DNA of 64,000 nt from Thioclava arctica (GTDB lineage Bacteria > Pseudomonadota > Alphaproteobacteria > Rhodobacterales > Rhodobacteraceae): assembly GCF_040892615.1 (NCBI RefSeq), contig NZ_JBFRYC010000004.1, forward strand, positions 62,001 through 126,000, in the 5' to 3' direction. Positions 1-8,809 of the stretch are shown here, in pieces. Position 1 is the stretch's first letter; each line of letters begins with the position of its first letter. The position numbers were made by a program, and so were the translations under genes. The notes under the pieces were generated by a model, which had not been told where the DNA came from, did no database searches, and worked only from the letters and a program-made list of their open reading frames with translations.

Positions 1-352
1 TCTGCGATGCCAGACCATCCAGAAGTTCAGCCTGATTTGTATCGACATAATCGAGATGGGAAACGCCATTGATGTCATAGACCGTCACGGCGGCGGGCGA
101 GGACAGATCGACCTGAATCCCCAGAAGCGACACGCCGATTGTGGAACTGCCGCTATAGACCGCATCGACTGTCTCGCCCCCGAGCTGAGTGGTCTCGGTC
201 GGGTCAATCACGCGGTCATTGTTCACATCATCAAGCGTGAGAGTGGCGTCGGGCTCGCTGGAAAACGCAGAGAGGGCATAGGTCTGACCAACCGTCAGCA
301 GTGAGCCGTCGAACGTGTAAAGATCGTCAAGAGTCGTGGTGCGCGTCACCAT
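1..352 (-). CDS. 5' part of an unrecognised, probably exported acidic protein (cut by the window edge)
   Basis: Reading from an ATG at 352 towards the left edge there is an open frame of 117 codons with no stop, so the gene continues outside the window. The product is acidic and rich in Thr, Ser, Asp and Gly, with few Lys. A stretch beginning DVNNDRVID at about residue 42 has the Asp/Asn spacing of a calcium-binding loop. This composition is common in type I-secreted or Hint-domain surface proteins of Rhodobacterales, but no diagnostic domain lies in the visible part. The ribosome binding site is weak. Function unknown; only the reading frame is well supported. Confidence 0.5.
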   Translation of the reverse strand, partial: MVTRTTTLDDLYTFDGSLLTVGQTYALSAFSSEPDATLTLDDVNNDRVIDPTETTQLGGETVDAVYSGSSTIGVSLLGIQVDLSSPAAVTVYDINGVSHLDYVDTNQAELLDGLASQ

Positions 353-791
353 AAAGATACCCCGGAAAAATTGCGTTGCCTCCTTCTCATGCGCGCCCGT
401 GGGCGGACTCGAAAAGGTGCCATCGCTGGCTTAACAGTCCCGTGTGCCTCTCTAATAGGATGTGCAAAACGCAAAGATGCAACCATAAGTTGCCAAATGC
501 ACGAAAATTCCACGAATCCGTCAGTTCAGATCTGCCAACTGTTTTCAGAGCGGAAACAAACGGATCGAACGCGCCAGATTGTTCGCTACCTCATTCGAGA
601 TTGCGCAGTGTCGGGATGCTGATCCCCGCCGCCTTGGTCATAATCGCTTGGGGCAAGGAGAGGGCGCGGCGGCGAACTCGCAAGATGGGGAGTGCAAGCA
701 CGCGAAGACGCCTGCGCGAGACAGAGGCCGCGCCTGTCAGTGGGGGGCGTCACAGTATTAAGGCGCAAGTTTTGCATCTTAGGTTTCAAGA
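353..791. other. intergenic region without a recognisable gene
   Basis: About 440 bases between the start of the edge gene and the terminator of the Liv operon. Short frames occur on both strands but none has a good ribosome binding site or protein-like composition. It must hold the promoter of the leftward edge gene. I see no clear operator. Confidence 0.5.
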
Positions 792-819
792 AAGGGCAGG
801 GGGGCGTCGGCCTGCCCTT
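792..819 (-). terminator. Intrinsic terminator of the Liv-type ABC transporter operon
   Basis: A perfect 9-bp stem, AAGGGCAGG with CCTGCCCTT, around a 10-base loop, followed on the minus strand by TTCTTG. It lies 17 bases after the livF stop codon. Confidence 0.75.
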
Positions 820-835
820 GGATAAAAGACGCCGC

Positions 836-1552
836 CTAACCGTTTGCACTCACACCGAAATACGCCTTTCGCACCGCGTCCGAGTCTTCCAACTCAGCGC
901 GCGTGCCAGACACTGCCATACGTCCGTGATCCATCAGATAGCCCCGATCAGCAAGCGCCAGAAAGGCGATGTTTTGCTCAGCGATCAGCAGCGATGTCCC
1001 GGTCCCGATCACCTCTTTCAGCGTCTCGATCACTTGACTGACAAAGACCGGCGCCAGACCCGACGACGGCTCGTCCAGCAAGATCAGCTCTGCCCCCGAC
1101 ATCAGCGTCTTGGCAAGGCCCAGCATCTTGCGCTGTCCGCCCGACAGAGACGCCGCCGCAGCGCGCCGCTTTTTCGCGAGATCGGGAAACATCTGATACA
1201 TCTGATCGGCCCGCTGCCGCGCCTGCGCCCCCGACAGCGCATAGGCCCCAAGTCGCAGGTTTTCAGCAATCGACAGCGTCGGGAAAACCCCCAGTTCAGA
1301 CATGTAGGCCATGCCGCGCCGGATCCGCGCGTCGGGGTGCAGCGCGCTGATATCTTCGCCGTTCAGGCGGATCGCGCCGCCACGGCAGGGCTGCAACCCG
1401 ACCAAGCTGCGCAGCAGCGTTGTTTTGCCAGCGCCATTCACGCCCATCAACAGCACGGTCTCGCCCTTGGCGACGATCATGTCGGCGCCCCAAAGCACCT
1501 GCACATCGCCGTAACCCGCCTCAACCTTGTCGACTTCCAGCAACGCACTCAT
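836..1552 (-). CDS. livF: LivF-type ABC transporter ATP-binding protein
   Basis: The second ATPase of a branched-chain amino acid (HAAT) family ABC importer; it hydrolyses ATP at the cytoplasmic face to power uptake. Walker A (GVNGAGKT, residues 37-44), the ABC signature LSGGQ (136-140) and Walker B LILLDEP (156-162) are all intact, and 238 residues is the usual LivF length. Its ATG overlaps the livG stop by four bases (ATGA), so the two are probably translationally coupled. It is the last gene of the operon and is followed by a terminator. The substrate cannot be told from the ATPase; amino acids, amides and urea are all imported by this family. Confidence 0.93.
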   Translation of the reverse strand: MSALLEVDKVEAGYGDVQVLWGADMIVAKGETVLLMGVNGAGKTTLLRSLVGLQPCRGGAIRLNGEDISALHPDARIRRGMAYMSELGVFPTLSIAENLRLGAYALSGAQARQRADQMYQMFPDLAKKRRAAAASLSGGQRKMLGLAKTLMSGAELILLDEPSSGLAPVFVSQVIETLKEVIGTGTSLLIAEQNIAFLALADRGYLMDHGRMAVSGTRAELEDSDAVRKAYFGVSANG

Positions 1553-2259
1553 GCCGCACCTCCAAAAAACGCGGTGACCACAGCTGCATCCCGAGAGGCG
1601 GCCGCGAGACTGCCCTCAAAAATGATCTTGCCCGCAGACAACACGATCACCCGCTCGGTCAGCGCGTTGAGAAACTCCATCAGATGCTCGACCACGATCA
1701 GCGACACGCCGCGCGCAGCGATGCCCTTGAGAAGGGTCGCAATGCCGGACAGTTCCGCGGGGTTCAAACCCGCGCCGATTTCATCGACCAGCAGCAGTTT
1801 TGGCCCCGTCGCAAGCGCCCGCCCGAGGTCTAGCATTTTCTGCTGATTTGCCGTCAACGCCCCGGCAGACTTGTCGGCCAAATGCTCCAGCCCGATCTCG
1901 GACAAGATCGCGGATGTATCGCCCGCATGACCGCTGAAATGTGCCGCGACCTCGATATTTTCGCGCACGGTCATCGAGACAAAGCATTTGGGAACCTGAA
2001 ACGACCGGTTGATCCCGGCCTTCACGCGGGTATGGCTTGGCAGGGTCTGAACCTCGGAGCCGTTGAATTGGATCGTGCCCGCTTCGGGGCGCAACACACC
2101 CGAGATCAGGTTGATGACCGAGGTTTTGCCAGACCCGTTCGGCCCGACAAGCCCAATGATTTCCCCCTCTTGCAGCTCAAAGTTCACACCGTTGAGAACC
2201 TTCAGCCCGGAAAAGGACTTCTCGATGCCAGACAGTTTCAGAAGCGGTTCAGAAGACAT
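1549..2259 (-). CDS. livG: LivG-type ABC transporter ATP-binding protein
   Basis: First ATPase of the HAAT-type importer, expected to pair with LivF beneath the LivH/LivM membrane dimer. Walker A is GPNGSGKT (residues 39-46) and Walker B is LLLVDE (about 155-160). The signature segment is unusual: it reads LTANQ (135-139) where LSGGQ or LSYGQ is expected, so one ATP site may be catalytically weak. Length (236 residues) is normal for the family. The start overlaps the end of livM by 11 bases, which indicates tight coupling in the operon. Confidence 0.92.
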   Translation of the reverse strand: MSSEPLLKLSGIEKSFSGLKVLNGVNFELQEGEIIGLVGPNGSGKTSVINLISGVLRPEAGTIQFNGSEVQTLPSHTRVKAGINRSFQVPKCFVSMTVRENIEVAAHFSGHAGDTSAILSEIGLEHLADKSAGALTANQQKMLDLGRALATGPKLLLVDEIGAGLNPAELSGIATLLKGIAARGVSLIVVEHLMEFLNALTERVIVLSAGKIIFEGSLAAASRDAAVVTAFFGGAA

Positions 2260-3181
2260 TGATGCCCCTCCGGGTCAGCAGCGAGACGATCCCCTCAGGC
2301 AAGAACATCACCAGCCCGACGATCAGGACGCCGTAGATCAGCTGGAAATATTGCGGTGCCGAAATGCCGATCGCGTTGTAAAGCGCATAGAGCAGCCCCG
2401 CGCCGATGATCGGCCCCAACACAGTGCCGACCCCGCCAAACAGCGCGAATACGATTGCAAGGACAGATATCTGCAAGCTGAAGACCGCGTCGGGGTAAAA
2501 CACCGACAGGTTCCACGCGTAAAGCGCCCCGGCAAGGCCCGCGACGGCGGCAGAGGTCAGCCACGCCATCAGGCGCATTCGGACGACGGGGATCGCGCTC
2601 ATCTCGGCGCTGACGGGGTCATCGGCCATCGCACGCAGCCCCTGACCAAAGCGCGAGTGGCGAAAGTAGGCCGCAACCAGAGTGGTCAGTGCAACAAGCA
2701 CGATCATCGCAGCATAGCTGGCGGTCGGGGCAAAGATCCGGTCCAGCTTGACGCCGTAGGGCCCCCCTGTGATGTCCGCCAAATGCGGGTTCGACACGAC
2801 AAAGAACAGGATCTGCGAGGCGGCAAGGTTGGCAATCGAGAAATAGGCCCCCGACAGCCGCAGCAGCGGCCCCAAGATAAGCGCGACCGCCATCGACGCC
2901 AGCGGCCCCGACAGCATCGCCGCCCAGACCGGCGCGTGCAGCTTCATCACCATCAGCGCCGCCGCATAGGCTCCGGTGCCGAAAAACCCGACATAGCCGA
3001 AGGGCAGATAGCCGGTGAACCCGTAAAGCAGGTTCAGCCCTTGGGCGAGGACGATGAAGGTCATCATCATGAACAGCAGTGAGGTATTGCCATATCCCAT
3101 CGGCGCGAGCGCAAAGACCAAAGCCAAAAGCGCGGCAGTTAAGATCCCCGGCCAGGCGCGAGACAAATTCGACTTAAGCAT
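2249..3181 (-). CDS. livM: LivM-type ABC transporter permease
   Basis: Membrane subunit of the HAAT importer, a polytopic protein of about 310 residues with many hydrophobic segments and a family-typical stretch near residue 60 (GLNLLYGFTGYLPFGYVGFFG). It should form a heterodimer with LivH as the translocation path. I place the start at the ATG at 3181, which overlaps the livH stop by eight bases and has a purine-rich GGAAAG upstream. A longer frame from 3199 adds six residues (MESRCV) inside livH and is less likely. Substrate unknown. Confidence 0.9.
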   Translation of the reverse strand: MLKSNLSRAWPGILTAALLALVFALAPMGYGNTSLLFMMMTFIVLAQGLNLLYGFTGYLPFGYVGFFGTGAYAAALMVMKLHAPVWAAMLSGPLASMAVALILGPLLRLSGAYFSIANLAASQILFFVVSNPHLADITGGPYGVKLDRIFAPTASYAAMIVLVALTTLVAAYFRHSRFGQGLRAMADDPVSAEMSAIPVVRMRLMAWLTSAAVAGLAGALYAWNLSVFYPDAVFSLQISVLAIVFALFGGVGTVLGPIIGAGLLYALYNAIGISAPQYFQLIYGVLIVGLVMFLPEGIVSLLTRRGINVF

Positions 3182-4058
3182 GACGCACCGACTTTCCAAA
3201 AAGCCCCTGCGGACGGATCAGCACGATCGCGACCAGCAGGACGTAGGGAACAAGGTTCGACCACGAGGCGTAAAAGGTTTGCATCAGCATCGAGCCGACA
3301 CCAAATACCAGCCCGCCAAACAGCGTTCCGATCGGATTGCCAAGCGATCCGATGATCAGGATTGCGAAAGACGTGGTGGTCAGATCGTTGCCGATCCCCG
3401 GCGCGACAGAGCCTTGCAGATAGGGCACGAACACCCCCGCAGCGCCCGCCAGCGCAAGGCCGATGACGAATGCGATGGCGGAAACGCGATCAACGCTGAT
3501 CCCGGTCGCCAAGGCCTCATCGCGGTTGGCCATGATCGCACGGGTGGCAAATCCAAGCCGGGTCCGGGTGAGGTATAGCCAAAGCCCGATGATCGCGACG
3601 ACCGAAACACCCGCCGCCCACCACCAGCTGTCGGGAAAGGCCTGCCCGAACATCGCGGGGCTGCCCGCGCCAAGCGCATCTGATGGCAAGGTCCGTTGAT
3701 CGGGACCAAAGCCCAGCGTCACCAGCGCCTCAATGACCTGCGCAAGCCCGAAGAACAGGATGAAGGACAGCATCTCGGGGTCGCGTGAGCGCTGTAGCCG
3801 CGGTACGATGGCATAATACAGCGGAAAGCCGATCACGATCGCCCCAAGCGCCGCAAGCGGAACACCCCAAAGCGGGTTCAGCCCGAATGCCGAGGTCAGC
3901 CAATAAGCGCCAAAGCCCCCCAGCACGACGAACTCGCCATGGGCAAGGTTGATGATCCGCATCACCCCGAAAATCAGGTTCAGCCCAACCGCCACCAATC
4001 CAAAGAAGATGCCGTAAAGCACCCCTCCGACGATCGCGTATTCCAATAACGCCGTCAT
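3174..4058 (-). CDS. livH: LivH-type ABC transporter permease
   Basis: The other membrane subunit of the HAAT importer: 294 residues, strongly hydrophobic, with the family landmark INLAHGEFVVLGGFGAYW near residue 35. It follows livK after a 73-base gap that contains a hairpin, so it is the first of four tightly packed distal genes (livHMGF). The ATG at 4058 has a GGAGGGGGC ribosome binding site just upstream. Together with LivM it forms the channel. Confidence 0.92.
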   Translation of the reverse strand: MTALLEYAIVGGVLYGIFFGLVAVGLNLIFGVMRIINLAHGEFVVLGGFGAYWLTSAFGLNPLWGVPLAALGAIVIGFPLYYAIVPRLQRSRDPEMLSFILFFGLAQVIEALVTLGFGPDQRTLPSDALGAGSPAMFGQAFPDSWWWAAGVSVVAIIGLWLYLTRTRLGFATRAIMANRDEALATGISVDRVSAIAFVIGLALAGAAGVFVPYLQGSVAPGIGNDLTTTSFAILIIGSLGNPIGTLFGGLVFGVGSMLMQTFYASWSNLVPYVLLVAIVLIRPQGLFGKSVRHA

Positions 4059-4076
4059 GCGCCCCCTCCGTCAGAA

Positions 4077-4104
4077 AGGGCGGCCCTCAGTCCGGGACCG
4101 CCCT
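4077..4104 (-). terminator. Hairpin between livK and livH (probable attenuator)
   Basis: AGGGCGG pairs with CCGCCCT over seven bases around a partly paired loop, with no long T-tract after it. Hairpins here commonly protect the 3' end of the binding-protein message or reduce downstream transcription, giving more LivK than permease. That role is inferred. Confidence 0.55.
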
Positions 4105-4131
4105 GCATGTTTCATGTTACAAAGCCGGGGC

Positions 4132-5385
4132 TTAGCCCTGCGGGGAGGGATAGATTGCTTTGCCAGTCGCCATTTTGTCGGGATAGACGACGACGGTTTT
4201 CAGGCTGCCATCCTTTTGGGGTTGGAACTGCGCGACCGGCAGCCTCTCACCCATCTGCGCGCCTGTATCGCTTAGGGCGAAGGGGCCGACCAATGTCGAG
4301 GTGTTGCCCGACAGCCCCTCAAGCGCGCTGCGGATCGAAAGCTGCTTCATATCGGGCGCGCTGGCCAAAGCCTTGCTCAGCAGAATCCCGGTGCTGTAGC
4401 CCGCCGCGTTGACAAAGTTGGGCGCGGATTTGCTGCCATCAGCCTCCCAAGCCTTGATGAACTGATCGGTGTTCAGACCAAGGCTGACCTTGTCATATTT
4501 GATCATTGGCGGGGCTGGATAGGAGTAGGTGTAGGCCAGCGCATTCTTGCCTGCGTTCTTTTCCATCAGCGTCTTGAACTGGCCGGGGAAAATCGTGAAG
4601 ACCATCGGGAAATGCAGCCCGCTCGATTTGAGCGACTTCAGGAAGGCCACGTCGTTGGACATGTAGCCCAGTTCCACCATCGCCTGCGGCTTGCGTGCGG
4701 CAGCGGCGTGCAGAAGAACGGTGTAGTTCGTCTCGTTGGTCGGCACCGCATGGTCATAAACGGGCGTGATGCCGGCCTTCTTCAACTCGGTCTTCAGCGT
4801 ATCGGCTTGCGAGCTGTCAAAGTCGTTCGAGCCGTAGACAATCGCGACCTTCGTCACCCCTTCCTTGATCAGGTATTTGGCAAGCGGAACGGGCCACACC
4901 CCCGATGAGGGGATCGACAGATCGACAAGATACTTGTTGTCGCTGCTGAAAAAGCCTGCCGACGATCCGGTCACGTCGACCAGAAGCTGATTGTGCTCTT
5001 TGGCGAGCGGAACCGCGACCGAGGTCAGCACCGAGCCGAAATCAGCGACCAGCAGGTCAACATGATCTTGCGTGATCAACTGATTATAAAGGGTCGTCGC
5101 GGTCGAGGTCGAACTCTGGTCGTCATAGGCGACAATCTTGACCGGGATTTTCTTGTTATAGGCTTTGACAAAGACGCCGCCGTCCTTGTTCACCTTCTTG
5201 GCCCAGAACTTCAGGCCGTCATATTGCGCCTGCGACGAGACGGCAAACTCGCCAGATCCCGCATAAAGCGTGCCAATCTTGATGGCGCTGGGGGCGGTTT
5301 CGGCGCTGGCGCCGGTGGCTCCAATCGCGGCGGCAAGCGCCAAAGCGGCGCTGGTTGCGATCAGCCTCGAACCTGTGAATGTCAT
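4132..5385 (-). CDS. livK: Periplasmic substrate-binding protein of the Liv-type ABC transporter
   Basis: Periplasmic binding protein (type I fold, Peripla_BP_6 group) that captures the substrate and delivers it to LivH/LivM. The start is the ATG at 5385, preceded by a strong AGGGAGGAA site; a longer frame to 5412 lacks one. The N-terminus is a classic signal peptide: a basic start, a long Ala/Leu core and cleavage expected after ASA at about residue 28. The mature part opens with IKIGTLYAGSGEF, the usual first strand and ligand loop. The product is 417 residues, slightly longer than amino-acid-specific LivK proteins, so amides or other small polar compounds are possible ligands. Confidence 0.9.
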   Translation of the reverse strand: MTFTGSRLIATSAALALAAAIGATGASAETAPSAIKIGTLYAGSGEFAVSSQAQYDGLKFWAKKVNKDGGVFVKAYNKKIPVKIVAYDDQSSTSTATTLYNQLITQDHVDLLVADFGSVLTSVAVPLAKEHNQLLVDVTGSSAGFFSSDNKYLVDLSIPSSGVWPVPLAKYLIKEGVTKVAIVYGSNDFDSSQADTLKTELKKAGITPVYDHAVPTNETNYTVLLHAAAARKPQAMVELGYMSNDVAFLKSLKSSGLHFPMVFTIFPGQFKTLMEKNAGKNALAYTYSYPAPPMIKYDKVSLGLNTDQFIKAWEADGSKSAPNFVNAAGYSTGILLSKALASAPDMKQLSIRSALEGLSGNTSTLVGPFALSDTGAQMGERLPVAQFQPQKDGSLKTVVVYPDKMATGKAIYPSPQG

Positions 5386-5926
5386 TATTTTTTCCTCCCT
5401 TATGCCCCACACTGCAGGGCTATTTCGGTTCTCCTCTTGCGCTGTCCTAAGTCACGCCTCGGGGTCAGCCCATTCAATCCCTGTCACGACTTGGCGAACA
5501 TTTGAGAGCGCCCCACATCGCCAATGTGAAGACAGGATGTCCAAGCCGTGAAAAACGTAGGCTTGCGCCTGTCACGCCGCGGTGAAAGCGCCACAAACGA
5601 TCGGGTCGGGGGCGCGTCCAGCCAGATCCTGCCCATGATATCCAGTCCGACCGAGATCATGGTGGCTAGGGCTGCTCATCGGGATTGGCAAAAGGCTATT
5701 CAGGCTTGCGCGTTTCACCGGGCCAGAGGGGCGGGCTTGCTTAGGCCTGCAGGTCGCAAAACCCGATCCGAGGGGCAAACCTTCGGCCCGCGCAAACGCA
5801 AAGGGGCCGGTCCGTTTGAAAGGCCCAGCCCGCGCAATTCGGCCCTCAGACTGCATCTGGTCACGCTGGTGCGTCGCCACTTTGATCTCGGTCGGGCTGG
5901 GGACGGCAGGGCGCAAGAACCGTCGG
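5386..5926. other. intergenic region between livK and the TPS remnant
   Basis: About 540 bases that should contain the livK promoter (minus strand) and any promoter left from the two-partner secretion locus. Frames here lack ribosome binding sites and have no protein-like pattern. I see no tRNA, repeat or clear operator. Confidence 0.45.
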
Positions 5927-6707
5927 ATGATGCGTCGTTTGCGCCGGTTGATGCGCAAGATGGTCGGGCCCGGGGCTGCGGCGTTGACGCTTGGCATGTT
6001 GGTGCCGCTTGGCGCGCAGGCTTTGCCCACGGGCGGGCAGGTTGTGGCGGGGCAGGCCGCGATCGCGCAGAACGGCAGCCAGATGACGATTACCCAGTCC
6101 AGCGACAAGGCGATCCTGAACTGGCAAGGCTTTGACATTGGCGCGCAGGAGCGCGTGACCTTCGCCCAACCCTCGACCAGCTCGGTCGCGCTCAACCGGG
6201 TCGTGGGCAACACTGCCAGCGCGATTTATGGCGGCATGGATGCGAATGGTCAGGTGTTTCTGGTCAACCAAAATGGCGTCTATTTCGCGCCCGGCGCGCA
6301 GGTCAGCGCGGGCGGTCTGTTGGTCTCGACGCTGGGCATCAGCGACAGCGATTTCATGGCCGGGCGGCTGAATTTCAGCGGTGACAGCACGGCAGGCGTC
6401 ACCAATGACGGCACGATCCGCGCGGGCCAAGGCGGCTATGTCGCCTTCATCGGGCGTCATGTCGACAATGAGGGGCAGATCATCACGCCGGGCGGCAAGA
6501 CGGCGCTGGGGGCTGGCGGCGCGCGCCTACGATGGAACATGGTGGCAAATCTGGTGCCGGGTGATTTCAGCATCAGCGGGTTTGTGCCGGGCGATCAGAT
6601 TGAGGTGACGCAGGGCCGCAGGGACTATGCCTCGACCGAAGTGGGCACGCTGATGGCTGTGACCGCCGATCTGAGCTCGGGCGATTTCAGAGCCATCGGC
6701 GGTCACA
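5927..6707 (+). pseudogene. Truncated tpsA: N-terminal part of a filamentous-haemagglutinin-like exoprotein
   Basis: An N-terminal fragment of a two-partner secretion exoprotein. After a basic start (MMRRLRRLMRK) and an Ala/Leu-rich signal peptide ending in AQA comes the secretion (haemagglutinin-activity) domain, with the conserved NxxNPxG-like blocks QMTITQSSDKAILNWQGF, ALNRVVGN and VFLVNQNGVYFAPGAQ. Intact TpsA proteins run to well over 1000 residues. Here the homology stops after about 255 residues and the frame ends at 6724, inside sequence that belongs to tpsB in another frame. The downstream passenger is missing. The ATG at 5927 or 5930 is only a likely start; the ribosome binding site is poor. 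Confidence 0.75.
6658..6707. repeat. Inverted repeat at the tpsA/tpsB breakpoint
   Basis: CTGTGACCGCCGAT (starting one base upstream, at 6657) and its exact reverse complement ATCGGCGGTCACAG (to 6708) form a 14-bp perfect inverted repeat around a 24-base loop. The homology changes from TpsA to TpsB immediately after the right arm, so the repeat may mark the deletion or rearrangement event. Confidence 0.7.
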
Positions 6708-7664
6708 GATCTGGGCAATTTTAACGTCACGGCGAATGATCCCTTTGGCATGGGCAGCAGCCTGTCGGCCAATGGGCTGATCTCACAAAGCGGTGGGCTC
6801 AAGGCGGGCGGGTTTGCGGCGCTGTCGCCCGATCTGGGCAATGGTTTGCGCGCGGGTGTTTATGGCTCGGTGACCAGCTATGTTTTGGGACAGGACTTCG
6901 CCGCGCTCGATCAGCATGGCAAGGCGCGTCAGGCTGGCGTCAATCTAAGCTATCCGCTGCTGTTGCAAACGGGTCGGCGGCTTGATCTGCGTCTCGATCT
7001 GCTCAAGAACTGGATGTCGCAGGACACCCGCAGCACCGCCACGCAGGCCAATCAGCAGGTCACGCTGGCGCGGCTGGGGCTAAGCGGGGCGATCAGCGAT
7101 GCCAAGGGCAATGTCACCTCGGGGCGCATCGCGTTCTCGCAGGGGCGGTTGACGCTGGGTCCGGACGCCGCGCGAGTGGCGGATGCGGCGGGGCCGAACG
7201 CGGCGGGGGATTTCTCGCTGCTGCGCTTTCGGCTGACGCGCGATCAGCATCTGGGGCAGGGCTTTAGCCTGCGCGCCGATCTGAGCGGTCAGCTTGCCAG
7301 TAAGAACCTCGACAGTTCGCAGAAATTCTACCTCGGCGGGCCCGATGGCGTGATGAGCGCCTCGGCAGGCACGGGCGGGGGCGATGTGGGCGTGATAATG
7401 CGTCTCAAGCTGTCGCACGGGCTGGATCAGGTGACGCTGCCCGGGCGGCTGGACGGCGCGGTTCTGGCGCAGTTCGGCGCGGTGAAACTGGATCATACGC
7501 GCTACGCTGCGGGGCCCGAGCATCTGAGCGGGGGCGCGATCGGCCTTGGGCTGGATTACACGCAAGGCGCGTTTTCCGTGCAGGCTGCGGTGGTGGCGCC
7601 GGCGGGGGGCAACGGGCTTGCGACCGGGCGTCGGATCTGGCTCAGCTCAACCCTGTCCTTCTGA
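6708..7664 (+). pseudogene. Truncated tpsB: barrel domain of a ShlB/FhaC-type outer-membrane transporter
   Basis: The C-terminal beta-barrel of a TpsB (Omp85-superfamily) exporter. Recognisable elements are the alternating polar/hydrophobic strands, FNVTANDPFGMGSSLSANG near the junction, FYLGGPDGVM, where the family has its conserved FxLGGxxxVRG motif, and a terminal Phe typical of outer-membrane barrels. The signal peptide, plug helix and both POTRA domains are absent, so it cannot form a working transporter. The homologous frame extends left to about 6708 without a start codon; an internal ATG exists at 6750. It lies +1 relative to the tpsA fragment, so no fusion protein is expected. Confidence 0.72.
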
Positions 7665-7684
7665 TCTCAGGCACCGGAGCGAAA

Positions 7685-8782
7685 GTGGATTTCAACATCA
7701 ACCTACGCTTTCAGCCTTCGGGCTGGTTCATCGGCGTTCTGGCCGAACTGAACGAGCAATATTCCGACTGGACCGATGGCAGCTATGACTGGGCCGCGCA
7801 GACCACCGATTTCCTGCACAACCCGGTGCCGCTGCCGGAATTCGACGCCAGCCTGTTCAAGACCCCGCTAAGTCAGCGCGCGGTCAATGATCTGCTGCAT
7901 GTCGCAATGGCGCTGATGAGCGGGGATTTTCTGGCGGTGCGGGCCTATCTTGCCCAGATCCGGTTTGCTTTTGTGATCGGATATCCCCGTTCGGGCGGCA
8001 GCTATATGACCAAGGAACTGCTGCGCACGGTCGGTCTTGATCACATGCGGGTGTCAGAGGCGCTGGCCCATGATGGCTTTCCCGAATTGCGCGATATCTG
8101 GTATGATCGCGAGGGCGAAAAGCCGTATTTCCACTTGCAAAGCAGTGCCTTCCAAACCGCCGAGTTTCTGGTGATCGCCAATTTCTACTACCAGATCAAG
8201 ACCCGGCGCGGCGGCGATGGCACCTGGCTGGCACCCAAGAAGATGCACAAGATCATCCATTGGGCGGGCAGCTTCAAGATGCTGCTGGGGCAGGGGCGGG
8301 CCGACTATCTTGTGACCCTGCGCCACCCGCTGCCCACCGCAATCTCGATTGCCGAGAAAAGCGGCGGTCTGCCCGAGAATCTGCGCTTTCCAGCCGCCCA
8401 GCCGCGCAGCGCGATCGAACGCTGGGTGCTGAACGATCTGATGATGCTGGGCATGCCCGAGGCCGAGATCGCCGCGCTGAGCTATTTCGAGGCGGTGCAG
8501 ATCAGCTGGAGCCTGTTTCACGGCCGCATGGCCAGTTCGGGACTGTTTCTGAGCAATCGCGATGAGATCACCCTGCTGCCCTATGGCCGCGATGCGCTTG
8601 AGGGCGCGATCCGCAGCTATCGCGCCCGCCACGCCACCGCGACACCGCCCGAGCCGCTGCTGATCCACGACAAGGCCAAGGCCTTCCCCGACTGGCACGC
8701 GCCCACCAACGCAGCCGTCGCGCAGATGTCGGGCTACTGGCGCTCGCTGGGGCTGACCTTTCCTGAGCTGACGCTGGAGTGA
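7685..8782 (+). CDS. Sulfotransferase-like protein
   Basis: 365 residues with the two nucleotide-binding landmarks of the PAPS-dependent sulfotransferase fold: a P-loop-like 5'-phosphosulfate loop, GYPRSGGSYMTK (99-110), and a 3'-phosphate motif segment, YLVTLRHPLPTAISI (208-222), where Arg-His-Pro is followed by a hydrophobic helix. Start is a GTG with GGAG seven bases upstream. It follows the tpsB remnant by 20 bases on the same strand and was probably co-transcribed with the secretion genes, so it may once have modified the exoprotein or a surface glycan. That link is inferred. It appears intact although its neighbours are broken. The acceptor substrate is unknown. Confidence 0.65.
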   Translation: MDFNINLRFQPSGWFIGVLAELNEQYSDWTDGSYDWAAQTTDFLHNPVPLPEFDASLFKTPLSQRAVNDLLHVAMALMSGDFLAVRAYLAQIRFAFVIGYPRSGGSYMTKELLRTVGLDHMRVSEALAHDGFPELRDIWYDREGEKPYFHLQSSAFQTAEFLVIANFYYQIKTRRGGDGTWLAPKKMHKIIHWAGSFKMLLGQGRADYLVTLRHPLPTAISIAEKSGGLPENLRFPAAQPRSAIERWVLNDLMMLGMPEAEIAALSYFEAVQISWSLFHGRMASSGLFLSNRDEITLLPYGRDALEGAIRSYRARHATATPPEPLLIHDKAKAFPDWHAPTNAAVAQMSGYWRSLGLTFPELTLE

Positions 8783-8809
8783 CGGCCTCGGTTAAAGCCT
8801 GAAGGTGCC

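Noticed and set aside
692..1846. Long plus-strand open frame opposite livF and livG
   Set aside because: It is the antisense shadow of two clear ATPase genes; composition is Arg/Gln/His-rich with no motif.
5548..6135. Plus-strand frame before and overlapping tpsA
   Set aside because: No ribosome binding site, and it overlaps the recognisable TpsA secretion domain in another frame.
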